NCBI RefSeq assembly: GCF_900116175.1
Contig: NZ_FPCH01000002.1
Coordinates: 620,001-684,000 of the forward strand
Source: Hyphomicrobium facile
GTDB taxonomy: Bacteria > Pseudomonadota > Alphaproteobacteria > Rhizobiales > Hyphomicrobiaceae
Reading direction: 5' to 3'
DNA: 64,000 nucleotides
Positions within the stretch are counted from its first letter, which is position 1; the number at the start of each line of letters is the position of its first letter. The notes beneath the pieces are model-generated. The model was given only the letters and a program-made list of their open reading frames with translations, was not told where the DNA came from and did not search any database. Made by a program: the position numbers and the translations under genes. This document shows positions 8,375-17,249 of the stretch, piece by piece.

Positions 8375-10078
8375 TTGAGTATTACTAAGATGAACATCGC
8401 TTATACGCCGACACTTGAAGAATACTTGCTCGATCGAAGTCTCGTTACTCGACCCCTCCTGGATAAGGTCGAGCGGCTGAAAAAGGAGACGGGATGCTCG
8501 ACATGCTCCGCACTCCGGCGCCTGTCTGCGCTTCCGCCTGAGGCCTTGCTGAAGGCACTTTCCGATTTTCACGGCATACCTGTCTTGCAAGAGGCAGACT
8601 GGCAGCAACAATCGCCGCTGAGCGGCTCCATTGCGCCTGCATTCCTCCGGGAATGCCAAGTCTTCCCGGTCAGCGAGACTGCCGAAGGCGTGGTCCTCGC
8701 CATGCAGGATCCCGAAGACGCCTACGCCATCCAGGCCATTGCGCTCGCGCTCGGCCGGACCGTCATTCCGCGGCTCGCGTCGGCTGAGGATATTCAGTCT
8801 GCAATCGAACGATCGCTCCGCGACCGGGACGTGCCGAGCGTTTGGTCCGATGCCTCGGCGCCGGAAGCCAGCTCCGACGATATCGACGATCTTCGCGATA
8901 TGGCGCTCGGCGCCCCGGTCGTGCGTTTCGTCAATCAGCTGATCCAGGACGCCGTCCATTCCCGCGCAACGGACATCCATATCGAGCCGTTCGAAGGACG
9001 CATCGCGGTGCGTTTGCGCGTCGACGGAATGTTGCGCGACGTTCCACCTCCTCCCGCCAGCAACGGGAAAGCGATCGCCTCACGCATCAAAATTCTCTCG
9101 GGCCTCAACATTGCCGAACGGCGCGTCCCGCAGGATGGCAGAGCGCGCGTCAGGATCAATCAGACCAAGCTCGATCTTCGCGTTGCGACGATGCCGACCG
9201 TTCATGGCGAAGCGATCGCCATTCGTCTTCTCGACAACGTGCGACGATCTCTGGACCTTGAAAAGCTCGGCTTCAATGCGCGCGACAAGGCCATCATCGG
9301 CAATCATCTCGCGGCTCCCTACGGTTTGATCCTTGTCACGGGCCCGACGGGCAGCGGAAAGACGACGACGCTTGCGACGGCGCTGGCGCTTCTCAACGGC
9401 GGCCAGCGCAAGATCGTGACCGTCGAAGATCCGATCGAATACGAAATCGACGGCGTGAACCAATCGCAGGTGAAGCCCGCCGTCGGGCTGACATTCGCAT
9501 CTGCATTGCGCTCATTTCTCCGCCATGACCCCGATGTCATGATGGTTGGCGAAATGCGCGACGGCGAGACCGCCAGCATCGCCATTCACGCCGCCCTCAC
9601 CGGTCACCTCGTGCTCAGCACGCTGCACACCAATACGGCGGCCGGCGCGGTGCCGCGGCTTCTCGACATGGGCATCGACGCCTTCCTCCTCGCGTCATCT
9701 CTGAGATGCGTCATCGGACAGCGGCTCGTCCGCGTCCTTTGCAATCATTGCAAGCGCCAGGTGGAAGGAGAGCCCGATCTCGCCCTCGTCCGGCGCATGG
9801 GCCTCGATCCGGCGAGCCGTGAGGCGCGGCTACAATGGCAACGCACCGGATGCGATCGCTGCTTCGGCACCGGATATACCGACCGCATCGTCATCTCCGA
9901 GGTGCTCGACATCGACGATACGATCCGATCTCTCATTCGCCCCGATGCGAACCCGGCGGAGATCGAAGCTGCGGCCTGCCGCAAAGGCATGACGCCCATG
10001 ATCGTCGATGGCTACGACAAGTGCCTCAAAGGGCTGACGACGCCCGAGGAAGTCCGGCGGGTGGCGCTCGATGCGTAA
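8375..10078 (+). CDS. gspE: Type II secretion ATPase GspE
   Basis: Cytoplasmic hexameric ATPase that powers pseudopilus assembly. 567 residues from TTG 8375; an in-frame ATG at 8390 is equally possible. An N-terminal GspE/PilB N1E-type domain is followed by the ATPase core. Walker A is GPTGSGKT at 323-330, the Asp-box and His-box segments follow (DPDVMMVGEMRD, LTGHLVLSTLHTN), and a zinc-binding tetracysteine site is C456-x2-C459 ... C493-x2-C496, typical of GspE/PilB. First gene of the rightward T2SS operon; gspF starts 72 bases after it. Confidence 0.96.
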   Translation: MSITKMNIAYTPTLEEYLLDRSLVTRPLLDKVERLKKETGCSTCSALRRLSALPPEALLKALSDFHGIPVLQEADWQQQSPLSGSIAPAFLRECQVFPVSETAEGVVLAMQDPEDAYAIQAIALALGRTVIPRLASAEDIQSAIERSLRDRDVPSVWSDASAPEASSDDIDDLRDMALGAPVVRFVNQLIQDAVHSRATDIHIEPFEGRIAVRLRVDGMLRDVPPPPASNGKAIASRIKILSGLNIAERRVPQDGRARVRINQTKLDLRVATMPTVHGEAIAIRLLDNVRRSLDLEKLGFNARDKAIIGNHLAAPYGLILVTGPTGSGKTTTLATALALLNGGQRKIVTVEDPIEYEIDGVNQSQVKPAVGLTFASALRSFLRHDPDVMMVGEMRDGETASIAIHAALTGHLVLSTLHTNTAAGAVPRLLDMGIDAFLLASSLRCVIGQRLVRVLCNHCKRQVEGEPDLALVRRMGLDPASREARLQWQRTGCDRCFGTGYTDRIVISEVLDIDDTIRSLIRPDANPAEIEAAACRKGMTPMIVDGYDKCLKGLTTPEEVRRVALDA

Positions 10079-10150
10079 CGTTCTCAGCCAATCACATCGC
10101 GCACCGCATCCGCCGCGAGCTGTTGAAATATAACGGGCAACAGCAGCACG

Positions 10151-11371
10151 ATGGCACGATATTCCTATACTGCAATCAGCCGAAGCGGCTCCCAACTCGC
10201 TGGCGAGATGGAGGCGGCTGCGCGTGAAAACGTTATCGATGCGCTCGTAAAGCTCGGCCATCTACCTGTCGAAGTGCACGAACGTTCGCAAACATCCGGC
10301 ACCGCTGCGGGCGGCAAGGGCGGGCTTTTCTCGCGCCCGCCCTCCTCCAAGCAGATCACGCTCTTTACGCGCGAACTCGGCATCCTGCTCGCCGCCGGCC
10401 TGCCGATCGACCAATCGCTGGCGCTTCTCGAACAGGACAGCGTATCTGCAAAAATGCGCCAGCTGCTCGGCGCGATCGCCGCGCAGATCCGCGACGGCAA
10501 AAGCCTTCACGAGGCGCTCGCATCGCAGCCCGCCGCTTTCCCGCCCGTCTACGTCAACATGGTGCGCGTCGCTGAGACGAGCGGGACGCTCGAAGCCGTG
10601 CTGCTGCGGATCGCTCAATCGCGCGAGAAAACCGAAAAGCTCGCGAGCAAAGCGCTGTCGCAGATGCTTTACCCTTGCCTGCTCATACTGATGGCGATCG
10701 CTGCCGTCACGATCATGCTGACGTTCGTCGTTCCGCGCTTCAAAGACATGATCATGCAGCAAGGGAACGAAGTGCCCGAGCAAGCGCGCCTCGTGATCGG
10801 GGCATCCGATTGGCTGATCGCCAACGGCCAATTCATTCTCATCGCTCTTGCCGCGTTCATTCGTCTGATTTCGGTGGGCTGGACGCGCGGCTGGGGCCGC
10901 GAGGCTATCGAGAACGCGATCCTGCGTCTGCCGTTGATCGGTCATGTGGCCCGCCTGAATTTGACCGTCCGGTTTTGCCGCGTTCTCGGCGCCCTGCTCG
11001 AAAACGGCGTCGAGCTGCATTCCGCGATCAAGCTCGTACGCGACGTCATCGGCAATCAACTCGTCGGGCGCGTTCTCGACGAGTCCTACGACGCGTTGCG
11101 CAAGGGGCGCAGCTTTCTCGAGCCGCTCGCAAACTCAAAGCTCTTTCCTGCGGTCGTCATCAGTATGCTCCGCGTCGGCGAGGAAACGGGAAATCTCACG
11201 AACGCGTGCTCACACATGGCGGACATGTTCGAAGACAAGATGGAAACCGCAATACAGCGCACGTTCACGATCGTCGAACCAGCCGTGATCCTTCTTGTCA
11301 GCGCGTTCATCGGAGGGATCGTCGTTTCGATCTTCGGCGCCATCATCAGCATGAACGACTTGGCGATGTGA
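10151..11371 (+). CDS. gspF: Type II secretion inner-membrane platform protein GspF
   Basis: Polytopic inner-membrane platform on which the pseudopilus is built and which contacts GspE. 406 residues, the usual length. Two homologous GspF/T2SSF domains are visible: residues about 75-195 (FTRELGILLAAGLPIDQSLALLEQ) and 275-395 (FCRVLGALLENGVELHSAIKLV). A hydrophobic segment follows each, with three membrane helices overall. Second gene of the rightward gsp operon. Confidence 0.96.
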   Translation: MARYSYTAISRSGSQLAGEMEAAARENVIDALVKLGHLPVEVHERSQTSGTAAGGKGGLFSRPPSSKQITLFTRELGILLAAGLPIDQSLALLEQDSVSAKMRQLLGAIAAQIRDGKSLHEALASQPAAFPPVYVNMVRVAETSGTLEAVLLRIAQSREKTEKLASKALSQMLYPCLLILMAIAAVTIMLTFVVPRFKDMIMQQGNEVPEQARLVIGASDWLIANGQFILIALAAFIRLISVGWTRGWGREAIENAILRLPLIGHVARLNLTVRFCRVLGALLENGVELHSAIKLVRDVIGNQLVGRVLDESYDALRKGRSFLEPLANSKLFPAVVISMLRVGEETGNLTNACSHMADMFEDKMETAIQRTFTIVEPAVILLVSAFIGGIVVSIFGAIISMNDLAM

Positions 11372-11443
11372 AGCGACACGATGCGAAAACGACACGATAC
11401 GAAAACGACTTGGCGAAGTCAGAAACAATGGGAGGAATTTGAA

Positions 11444-11926
11444 GTGCGGCCCGTCGAACTAAGTGCGCTCGCTTCGCGATTGAAGGCAAGGATTTCCGCA
11501 TCTCACCGCGATCGCCGGGGTGAAGCGGGCTTCACGCTCATCGAACTCCTGGTCGTCATGGTCATTCTCGTGCTGCTGGCCAGCCTCGTGGCGCCGCGCG
11601 TGATGGGCTATCTCGGCGGATCGCGGACAAAGGCCGCCAAAGTTCAGATTGAAAGTCTGGCGACGTCGCTCGAACTCTTCAAGCTCGACGCGGGCCGCTT
11701 CCCGACATCGAACGAGGGACTGGACGCACTCGTCAAAGCGCCTGCCGGATTGCGGAACTGGAACGGTCCCTATCTCAAGAAGTCGCAGGTTCCAGTCGAT
11801 CCTTGGGGCCATCCCTATCGCTACCGCTATCCCGGCCAGAAAGGCGAATACGACATCTTTTCGCTCGGCGCCGACAATCGCGAAGGCGGCGACGGCGAGG
11901 ACCGAGACGTTGCGAGCTGGCAGTGA
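11444..11926 (+). CDS. gspG: Major pseudopilin GspG
   Basis: Main subunit of the T2SS pseudopilus. 160 residues from a GTG at 11444, chosen because GGAGG lies at 11431-11435; the in-frame ATG at 11381 has no such site. The N-terminal leader is about 30 residues, then EAG|FTLIELLVVMVIL is the prepilin cleavage and N-methylation site with Glu at +5. The C-terminal part has the GspG layout: a PTSNEGLDAL segment, then WGHPYRYRYPG and a terminal DIFSLGADNREGGDG calcium-site-like loop. Its TGA overlaps the gspH start. A prepilin peptidase must act on it, and none is in this window. Confidence 0.95.
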   Translation: MRPVELSALASRLKARISASHRDRRGEAGFTLIELLVVMVILVLLASLVAPRVMGYLGGSRTKAAKVQIESLATSLELFKLDAGRFPTSNEGLDALVKAPAGLRNWNGPYLKKSQVPVDPWGHPYRYRYPGQKGEYDIFSLGADNREGGDGEDRDVASWQ

Positions 11927-12405
11927 TACCGGCGGCGTCTTTAATCCCGCCCAGGGCCCGGCGGCCCAAAGAGGCGGGATTCACGCTCGTCGAAATTCTG
12001 GCCGTCATGTCGGTCGCCGTCGTCGCGGCGGGCGCGATCTCTTTCGCCTTCAGGAACCCGTCCCCGGGTCTCAAGGTGAAGAACGCGGCGATGATGACGG
12101 CATCGCGCTTGCGGGATCTGCGCGCGACGGCCATGGCGCGCGGCGAGGAGCGTGTGGTTCAGATCGAGCCAGTCCATCGTCTGATCCGCTTCGACGACGG
12201 ACGTCCGGATCTTCGTCTCGATCCATCGATCGACATCGCGGTCACGTCGGCCGACGGCGAGCGAGGCTCGGCACAATCCGCAGGCATACGCTTCTTTCCA
12301 AACGGGAGTTCGACGGGCGCGACCATCAAGATGGGCTCGCAGAAAACGGTCTACGAGCTTCGCGTGAATTGGCTCACGGGTCGCGTATCGATGAGTGCAC
12401 TGTGA
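11923..12405 (+). CDS. gspH: Minor pseudopilin GspH
   Basis: Minor pseudopilin that joins the tip complex of the pseudopilus. 160 residues from a GTG at 11923 that overlaps the gspG stop (GTGA). After a 17-residue leader comes EAG|FTLVEILAVMSV with Glu at +5, then the GspH/FimT beta-rich domain ending in a YELRVNWLTGRVSMS segment typical of the family. A longer start at 11803 would lie wholly inside gspG and is rejected. Translation is probably coupled to gspG. Confidence 0.92.
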   Translation: MIPAASLIPPRARRPKEAGFTLVEILAVMSVAVVAAGAISFAFRNPSPGLKVKNAAMMTASRLRDLRATAMARGEERVVQIEPVHRLIRFDDGRPDLRLDPSIDIAVTSADGERGSAQSAGIRFFPNGSSTGATIKMGSQKTVYELRVNWLTGRVSMSAL

Positions 12406-12806
12406 TGAGAGACGCCATCGACATTGCTCCGCGCGGCGATGGCGGCTTCACGCTTCTCGAGACGCTGACCGCCCTCGTCATCCTCGCGATCGGATTGACG
12501 GCATTGCTCCAGTCTCATGCCGGCGCCGCGCGCGTTACGGGCACGACCGAGGATTACGCCTATGCCAGGCTGATCGGCGAGAAAGTTCTCTCTGAAACAC
12601 TCGGCACGTGGCGCGGGGGAACTTACGGCGCGAGCGGCACCGAGGGACGTTACGGCTGGGTCGCGGAAATCAAACCGGAAGCGGCGCCGTGGGCAAAGAC
12701 GTCGACCGAAAAAGGCTGGGCGCTCTACCGGGTGGACGTCAAGGTCCACTGGCCCGGAGGCCGCAATCTGCAATTGGCGACATTGAAGCTCGGAGCGGCG
12801 AAATGA
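12405..12806 (+). CDS. gspI: Minor pseudopilin GspI
   Basis: Minor pseudopilin thought to initiate the tip complex with GspJ and GspK. 133 residues from the ATG at 12405, which overlaps the gspH stop (TGATG). Prepilin motif GDGG|FTLLETLTALVILAIG with Glu at +5. The short globular part has the GspI pattern of a small domain ending in hydrophobic strands. The stop overlaps the gspJ ATG. The long open frame upstream of 12405 is a shadow of gspG/gspH. Confidence 0.92.
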   Translation: MRDAIDIAPRGDGGFTLLETLTALVILAIGLTALLQSHAGAARVTGTTEDYAYARLIGEKVLSETLGTWRGGTYGASGTEGRYGWVAEIKPEAAPWAKTSTEKGWALYRVDVKVHWPGGRNLQLATLKLGAAK

Positions 12807-13519
12807 GCAGCGCCTTCGCCGGGCCGCGGCACGACGAAGCCGGCTTCACCCTCATCGAACTCATCGTCTGCCTGACGATCCTCGCTGGCATCCTCGCGCT
12901 TCTCGGCGGCGGGCTCAGATCACTATCGCACGGCGCGGACCGCAATAACGAGCGTATCCAAATGCTGGATATGATCTCGCGGGCGTTCGACATCCTGAAG
13001 CGCGACGTCAATGGACTGCAACGCATCGCGATCAACGACGGGACGAGCGGGCGCTATCTGTTTTCCGGAACGTCCGAGCATCTGCGTTTCGTGACGATCG
13101 AGCCGCCATACCCGGCCGCGGAAGGCCCCTATGTCGTCGACTACTCCGTTTCCGGGAAGCCGCAGAGCGTGCTCATCCGCGGGCGCGCACCATTGCAACC
13201 GGGGCAGTTCACCTATTCCGGCGCAACGCCCGCCAATCGCGTCAATCTACTCGAAGGACGCGTGAGCTATCGCTTCCGCTACGGAGCAAGGTCGGACAAA
13301 GGCATGAAGTGGTACGACACGTGGCCCTTCGCGACGCGCCTGCCGCAGGTCATCAGCCTCGACATCATCGACACGCGCACCAACCTGCCTGCATCTCCCG
13401 CCTTCTTGGTGCAACTGCGCGCCAATGCCGAAATCGGATGCCTGGACGAGACGCCGACCATGTGCTCGGCCAATCCCAATGGAGAGCTTGTAGCAACCGC
13501 CGATGGGAGCCAGCTCTAG
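12803..13519 (+). CDS. gspJ: Minor pseudopilin GspJ
   Basis: Tip-complex pseudopilin. 238 residues from the ATG at 12803, overlapping the gspI stop as ATGA. Prepilin motif EAG|FTLIELIVCLTILAG with Glu at +5. The globular domain carries the GspJ-type LLEGRVSYRFRYG segment and ends with two cysteines in a short loop (CLDETPTMC). gspK follows two bases after the stop, so the pseudopilin genes form one tightly coupled unit. Confidence 0.92.
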   Translation: MSSAFAGPRHDEAGFTLIELIVCLTILAGILALLGGGLRSLSHGADRNNERIQMLDMISRAFDILKRDVNGLQRIAINDGTSGRYLFSGTSEHLRFVTIEPPYPAAEGPYVVDYSVSGKPQSVLIRGRAPLQPGQFTYSGATPANRVNLLEGRVSYRFRYGARSDKGMKWYDTWPFATRLPQVISLDIIDTRTNLPASPAFLVQLRANAEIGCLDETPTMCSANPNGELVATADGSQL

Positions 13520-13521
13520 TC

Positions 13522-14379
13522 GTGGAACGGCACAGCAGACATCTGCCCGAGGCGGCGAATAACGGAGAGCGCGGGTTCGCTCTCCTCGTCGTGCTGTGGG
13601 TCATTGCGACCGGCACTTTGCTCGTCGCAGCCTTCAACACGACGGTGCGGAGCGGAGCGTCCTTCATGTCTTCCGAAACGCAATTCTCGCGGGCGGAACA
13701 TCTTCTGGATGCGGGACTTGAGATCGCTGCGGCGCGCCTCATCGACGAATCGTCGGCGCGGTGGCGTCCGGACGGAAAACCGCGCGCCATCTCGTTCGAC
13801 GGAATGACCCTTCAAATCAACGTCAGCGATCCGAACGGGCTCATCGATCTCAACAAATCAGATGAAAAGTTGCTTGGTGAGTTCTTCCGCGCATTCGCGT
13901 CCGATGCGGGGGCGGCGGCGACCATCGTGAAAGGAATTCTCGACGCGCGCATAAAAGCCTCGGGACAATCGGGCGCCCCGGACTCGCGAAGCGGCGGAGG
14001 CTCGCCGGCCTTCGTCGATATCGGTCAATTACGCAAGGTCCCGGGCGTTTCGATGGCATTGTTCCGCCGCGTTCTCCCGTACGTGACCGTCCATAGCCGA
14101 GACGGGTCCGCAAACCTCGAGACGGCTCCTGCCGAACTGAGGGCTGCTTTTGCCAGAGCGCGCGGCACTCGCGACTTTCCCGGGCAACAGCATGCGATCT
14201 CAAAAAGCAACGGCGCCGCCGACGAGGACGACGAAGATCAATTCGGTCCCGCCTACATCGTCTCGGTCAAGGTGTCGGCGCCGAACTCGAAACGTACGGC
14301 GGCGAAGATTTACGTGATCGCGGTCGGCTTGGACGATGCCGCGCCTTACCGGCTTCTCTCACAACGACCGAGTGCCTGA
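13522..14379 (+). CDS. gspK: Minor pseudopilin GspK
   Basis: Large tip pseudopilin that caps the pseudopilus. 285 residues from a GTG at 13522, two bases after gspJ. The processing site is ERG|FALLVVLWVIATG. Position +5 is Val rather than Glu, as expected for GspK, which lacks the Glu that neutralises the N-terminus of a preceding subunit. The helical domain contains the DPNGLIDLNK segment and a helix-hairpin-helix-like segment (VDIGQLRKVPGVSMALFRRVLPYVTVHS). Longer starts overlap gspJ and are not supported. Confidence 0.92.
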   Translation: MERHSRHLPEAANNGERGFALLVVLWVIATGTLLVAAFNTTVRSGASFMSSETQFSRAEHLLDAGLEIAAARLIDESSARWRPDGKPRAISFDGMTLQINVSDPNGLIDLNKSDEKLLGEFFRAFASDAGAAATIVKGILDARIKASGQSGAPDSRSGGGSPAFVDIGQLRKVPGVSMALFRRVLPYVTVHSRDGSANLETAPAELRAAFARARGTRDFPGQQHAISKSNGAADEDDEDQFGPAYIVSVKVSAPNSKRTAAKIYVIAVGLDDAAPYRLLSQRPSA

Positions 14380-14410
14380 TCCAACCAATGCTCATTCGAA
14401 GAACACGGCC

Positions 14411-15496
14411 ATGACCCCAACCGACCGCGCAAAGCAGTTATATTCGTGGTGGATCTCGTCCTTAAGCGAGATGCTGACCCGGCGCGGCGCACTCGGCGCG
14501 CGTTGGAGCACGCTTCTGAAACACACGCCGCAGGGTCTCGACATCTTCGTTCGGGAGAGGCGCGAGGCCAAGCTTATCGGTACTCTGACGCCCGACGCCA
14601 GCGACGAGCAGGCCGCCGTCCTGAAAACGATGCTGGAAGCGCACGCGAAGCGTGATCCGACGCGCATCGTGCTCCGGCTTTCACCTCAGGACGTGCTGCA
14701 ACGGCCCTTCCGGATTCCGGTCACCGCGAAGGATGTCGTCGCGCAGATTCTCGAAAACCAAATCGATCGCATGGTGCCGTGGCCGCGAGAGGAAACACTG
14801 CACGGCCATCGCATCATGGGCGATGTCACGCCCTCAGCCGAGTTCGTCGACGTGCACATCGTCACCACCCGCACTGAAATTCTCGACGCTCTCTTGAAGC
14901 GGGCCAGCATGCTCGGAATAGCGCCCGCCGTCGCCGACTTCGCCACCTCGGACGACGAAGAGCCCGTCGAGATCAAATCGTTTCTTCCCGACGCGACGCG
15001 CAAGACCGCATCGACCATTCACGTGGCACTCATGTTTCTTGCGGGCTTCAGCCTCCTCTCCGCCGCGAGCGGGGTATATTTCGCCTGGAGCCGTCACCGC
15101 GCGTTGACTGAGCTCGAAGCTCGGTCAGATGCCGTGCGCGAGCGGCTCGCGACCCTGAGCAAGCTCGCCGCTGAAAACGACCACCTCCGCGGGCAACATG
15201 GCCTGCTGTTGCGCAAGAAGCAGGACGAGCCTCCCGTCATGTTTCTTCTCGAAGGCTTGAGCCGCGCGCTGCCGGACGCCGCCTATGTGACCGAACTCGA
15301 AATCCATGGGCGGGATGTTCGCATCGTGGGAAAATCCTCGAATGCAACGGGCCTCATTACGGACCTCGAAGCCTCACCGCAATTCGAGGGCGTTCATTTT
15401 TCGGCTCCGACGACTCGCGAGGCCAACGAAACGGTGGACTCGTTTGCAATCGTCGCCCGCGCCGAAGGCGGCGCCAACTTCGATCCAGACCAATGA
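14411..15496 (+). CDS. gspL: Type II secretion protein GspL
   Basis: Inner-membrane assembly-platform protein linking GspE to the pseudopilus base. 361 residues from the ATG at 14411. The N-terminal about 190 residues form an actin-like cytoplasmic domain. A single membrane segment follows at roughly 205-225 (HVALMFLAGFSLLSAASG), then a coiled-coil-prone helix and a PilN-like ferredoxin domain (residues 270-350). The stop overlaps the gspM start by four bases. A start at 14336 would overlap gspK and is not needed. Confidence 0.9.
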   Translation: MTPTDRAKQLYSWWISSLSEMLTRRGALGARWSTLLKHTPQGLDIFVRERREAKLIGTLTPDASDEQAAVLKTMLEAHAKRDPTRIVLRLSPQDVLQRPFRIPVTAKDVVAQILENQIDRMVPWPREETLHGHRIMGDVTPSAEFVDVHIVTTRTEILDALLKRASMLGIAPAVADFATSDDEEPVEIKSFLPDATRKTASTIHVALMFLAGFSLLSAASGVYFAWSRHRALTELEARSDAVRERLATLSKLAAENDHLRGQHGLLLRKKQDEPPVMFLLEGLSRALPDAAYVTELEIHGRDVRIVGKSSNATGLITDLEASPQFEGVHFSAPTTREANETVDSFAIVARAEGGANFDPDQ

Positions 15497-16071
15497 AAGC
15501 TTCACCCTCGACACAGCGGAACATCGCCGCCGCGCTCCTGATCGGCGTCATTGCGATTTCGGCGGCGCTCGCAGCACTGCCCTGGGCTCAATGGTACGCG
15601 TTTGGCCAGGATGAAAAGATCCAGCAGAGCGAACTCAAGAGCCTCTTGTCGCAAACCAAGCGCGAGGCAGACTTGCGCAAGGAAAACGAGCGTCTCATTT
15701 CACCCGAGCAGTCCGCCGGCCTTCTCATCGCGGGCGATACGATGGGCATCGCGGGCGCCAATCTGCAGCGCCTGATCAATACGGTCGTGCAGACGCACGG
15801 CGGGCAGGCGACGAGCCTTCAGGTGCTTCCCGCAACGGAAGAAAGCAATCTCGTGCGAATGTCGGTGAGCCTGTCGATCAGCGCCGACATCGATAGCCTG
15901 CGCGGAATTCTCTACGAACTGGAGACCGGACAGCCGCTCGTTTTCGTCGACAGCATGTCCATCGCAACTTCGGACACCCTGTTCGGCTCAGCGAATCTTC
16001 ACTACCTCGGCCCCCTGGAGGTGACGCTTCAAGTCAGCGCGTACTCCGCAAGAAAAGAACAGCCGCAATAA
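15493..16071 (+). CDS. gspM: Type II secretion protein GspM (PilO-like)
   Basis: Bitopic inner-membrane partner of GspL. 192 residues. A membrane helix lies at about 10-32 (IAAALLIGVIAISAALAALPW), followed by a coiled-coil-prone segment to about 65 and a C-terminal ferredoxin-like domain. Overlaps gspL by four bases and shares its last base region with the next gene, so the three are translated together. Sequence conservation in this family is low; the call rests on topology, size and position. Confidence 0.85.
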   Translation: MKASPSTQRNIAAALLIGVIAISAALAALPWAQWYAFGQDEKIQQSELKSLLSQTKREADLRKENERLISPEQSAGLLIAGDTMGIAGANLQRLINTVVQTHGGQATSLQVLPATEESNLVRMSVSLSISADIDSLRGILYELETGQPLVFVDSMSIATSDTLFGSANLHYLGPLEVTLQVSAYSARKEQPQ

Positions 16072-16670
16072 TGTCTCAACTTCGCATCATCGGGCTGCTG
16101 CTGCTTTGTGTAGGCCTCGGCTATCTCGTTTGGCTGGACAACACTGCCGGCGGCGATACGGCGGCGAGCGTGACCACGGACGCGACCGCGACCGCCGGTG
16201 CGCGATCGGGGAATGGCGAGATCACCGGCTTGGATGATGACACTCCGGCAAATGAAGGTGAACTCGCTCATGTACGCGATGAAGAATCAGATCCGCCCGC
16301 ACCTGAGGACGCAGAGGATCAAGCGGATGCCGAACCGGAGAACTTGAATCCGCTCAAGAGGATCGAGATCGACATTCTCAGCGATACAATCGAACGGCCT
16401 ATCTTCGCCTCGAGCCGTCAACGTCCGCCGCAGGAGGCGAAACCGGCCTCGACGTCTGAAAATTCGCTCGCGACTTTCGAACTTGTCGGCGTGGCGCGCA
16501 CGGGCGCTCGCGCAACCGCCGTGCTGCGCAAGCAGCCTCAGGGAGATCTCTTTCGTGTCGAGGCTGGCGATACATTCGGCAAGTGGCGCGTGAAGGCGAT
16601 CGAACCACGATCGATTGTGCTATCGGATGGCAACGGCAACGAAGAAACCATCAAGTTGCTTCGCCCTTGA
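16071..16670 (+). CDS. GspC/GspN-like T2SS protein (single TM plus HR-type domain)
   Basis: 199 residues with a membrane helix at about 5-22 and an acidic, Ala/Asp/Glu-rich periplasmic linker (residues 25-95). The C-terminal domain begins at IERPIFASSRQRPP and continues with FELVGVARTG...AVLRKQPQGDLFRVEAGDTFGKWRVKAI, which resembles the homology region of GspC/PulC that contacts the secretin. There is no PDZ domain and the protein is shorter than GspC of about 280 residues. It is the last gene of the operon and no other GspC candidate is in the window. It may stand in for GspC; databases often label such proteins GspN. Confidence 0.7.
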   Translation: MSQLRIIGLLLLCVGLGYLVWLDNTAGGDTAASVTTDATATAGARSGNGEITGLDDDTPANEGELAHVRDEESDPPAPEDAEDQADAEPENLNPLKRIEIDILSDTIERPIFASSRQRPPQEAKPASTSENSLATFELVGVARTGARATAVLRKQPQGDLFRVEAGDTFGKWRVKAIEPRSIVLSDGNGNEETIKLLRP

Positions 16671-16709
16671 GCCATTCCCGGCCCGCGCGCAGCGTGATGT
16701 CAACCTGCT

Positions 16710-17060
16710 TCAGTAGCAGTCGCGCTCTAGCATGCAGTTGGTGTAACGCCAGTTGTCCGAGCCCCAGCTTTCATACTTCCAGCCGCCGATGCCTCGCCCA
16801 TTCACAAAAATGCATCTGTGATGAACTTGCAGGCAGCGCTTATAATTTTCGCAGATGCCCGCGTGAGAATGCCGTCGAAAAATTCCGCTGCGCGGCTCCC
16901 AACCCAACTCGGGCCGGCAGTGAAATCCGTGCACCTTTTGGATGAGTGGTTGCGTCGTCTGCAACTTCACCGATCCTATCGCGTGAGCTGCGCCGGCGAA
17001 TGGCAGAAGACACGTTAAACATGCGGCCATCGTCAGCTTTGAAGTGAAGCGGTGTCTCAC
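16710..17060 (-). CDS. Small exported six-cysteine protein of unknown function
   Basis: 116 residues from a GTG at 17060 preceded by GGAGG at 17069-17065, a strong ribosome site that fixes the start. Residues 1-27 form a signal peptide (basic n-region, hydrophobic core, AHA cleavage-like site). The mature part holds six cysteines, suggesting up to three disulfides, and many Trp/Tyr residues in its C-terminal third. It is convergent with the T2SS operon and divergent from the AraC pair. I do not recognise the family. Its position beside the secretion locus makes it a possible T2SS substrate, but that is a guess. Confidence 0.6.
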   Translation of the reverse strand: MRHRFTSKLTMAACLTCLLPFAGAAHAIGSVKLQTTQPLIQKVHGFHCRPELGWEPRSGIFRRHSHAGICENYKRCLQVHHRCIFVNGRGIGGWKYESWGSDNWRYTNCMLERDCY

Positions 17061-17249
17061 ATAACCTCCGTTGTTAAGCTGCGCACCGTATTGTTTCGAA
17101 GCACCGCGAGCAACGAAGATCTACTGTGTGATCCAACAGTTCGACTCAGTGCATCCAACATATTTGTGCTGCGGCATTCGCGTTCGTTGGCTATGGTGCC
17201 GGCGAAAGAAAACACGACGCTGACGAAGCGAAACACTGCGAGTGACTCG

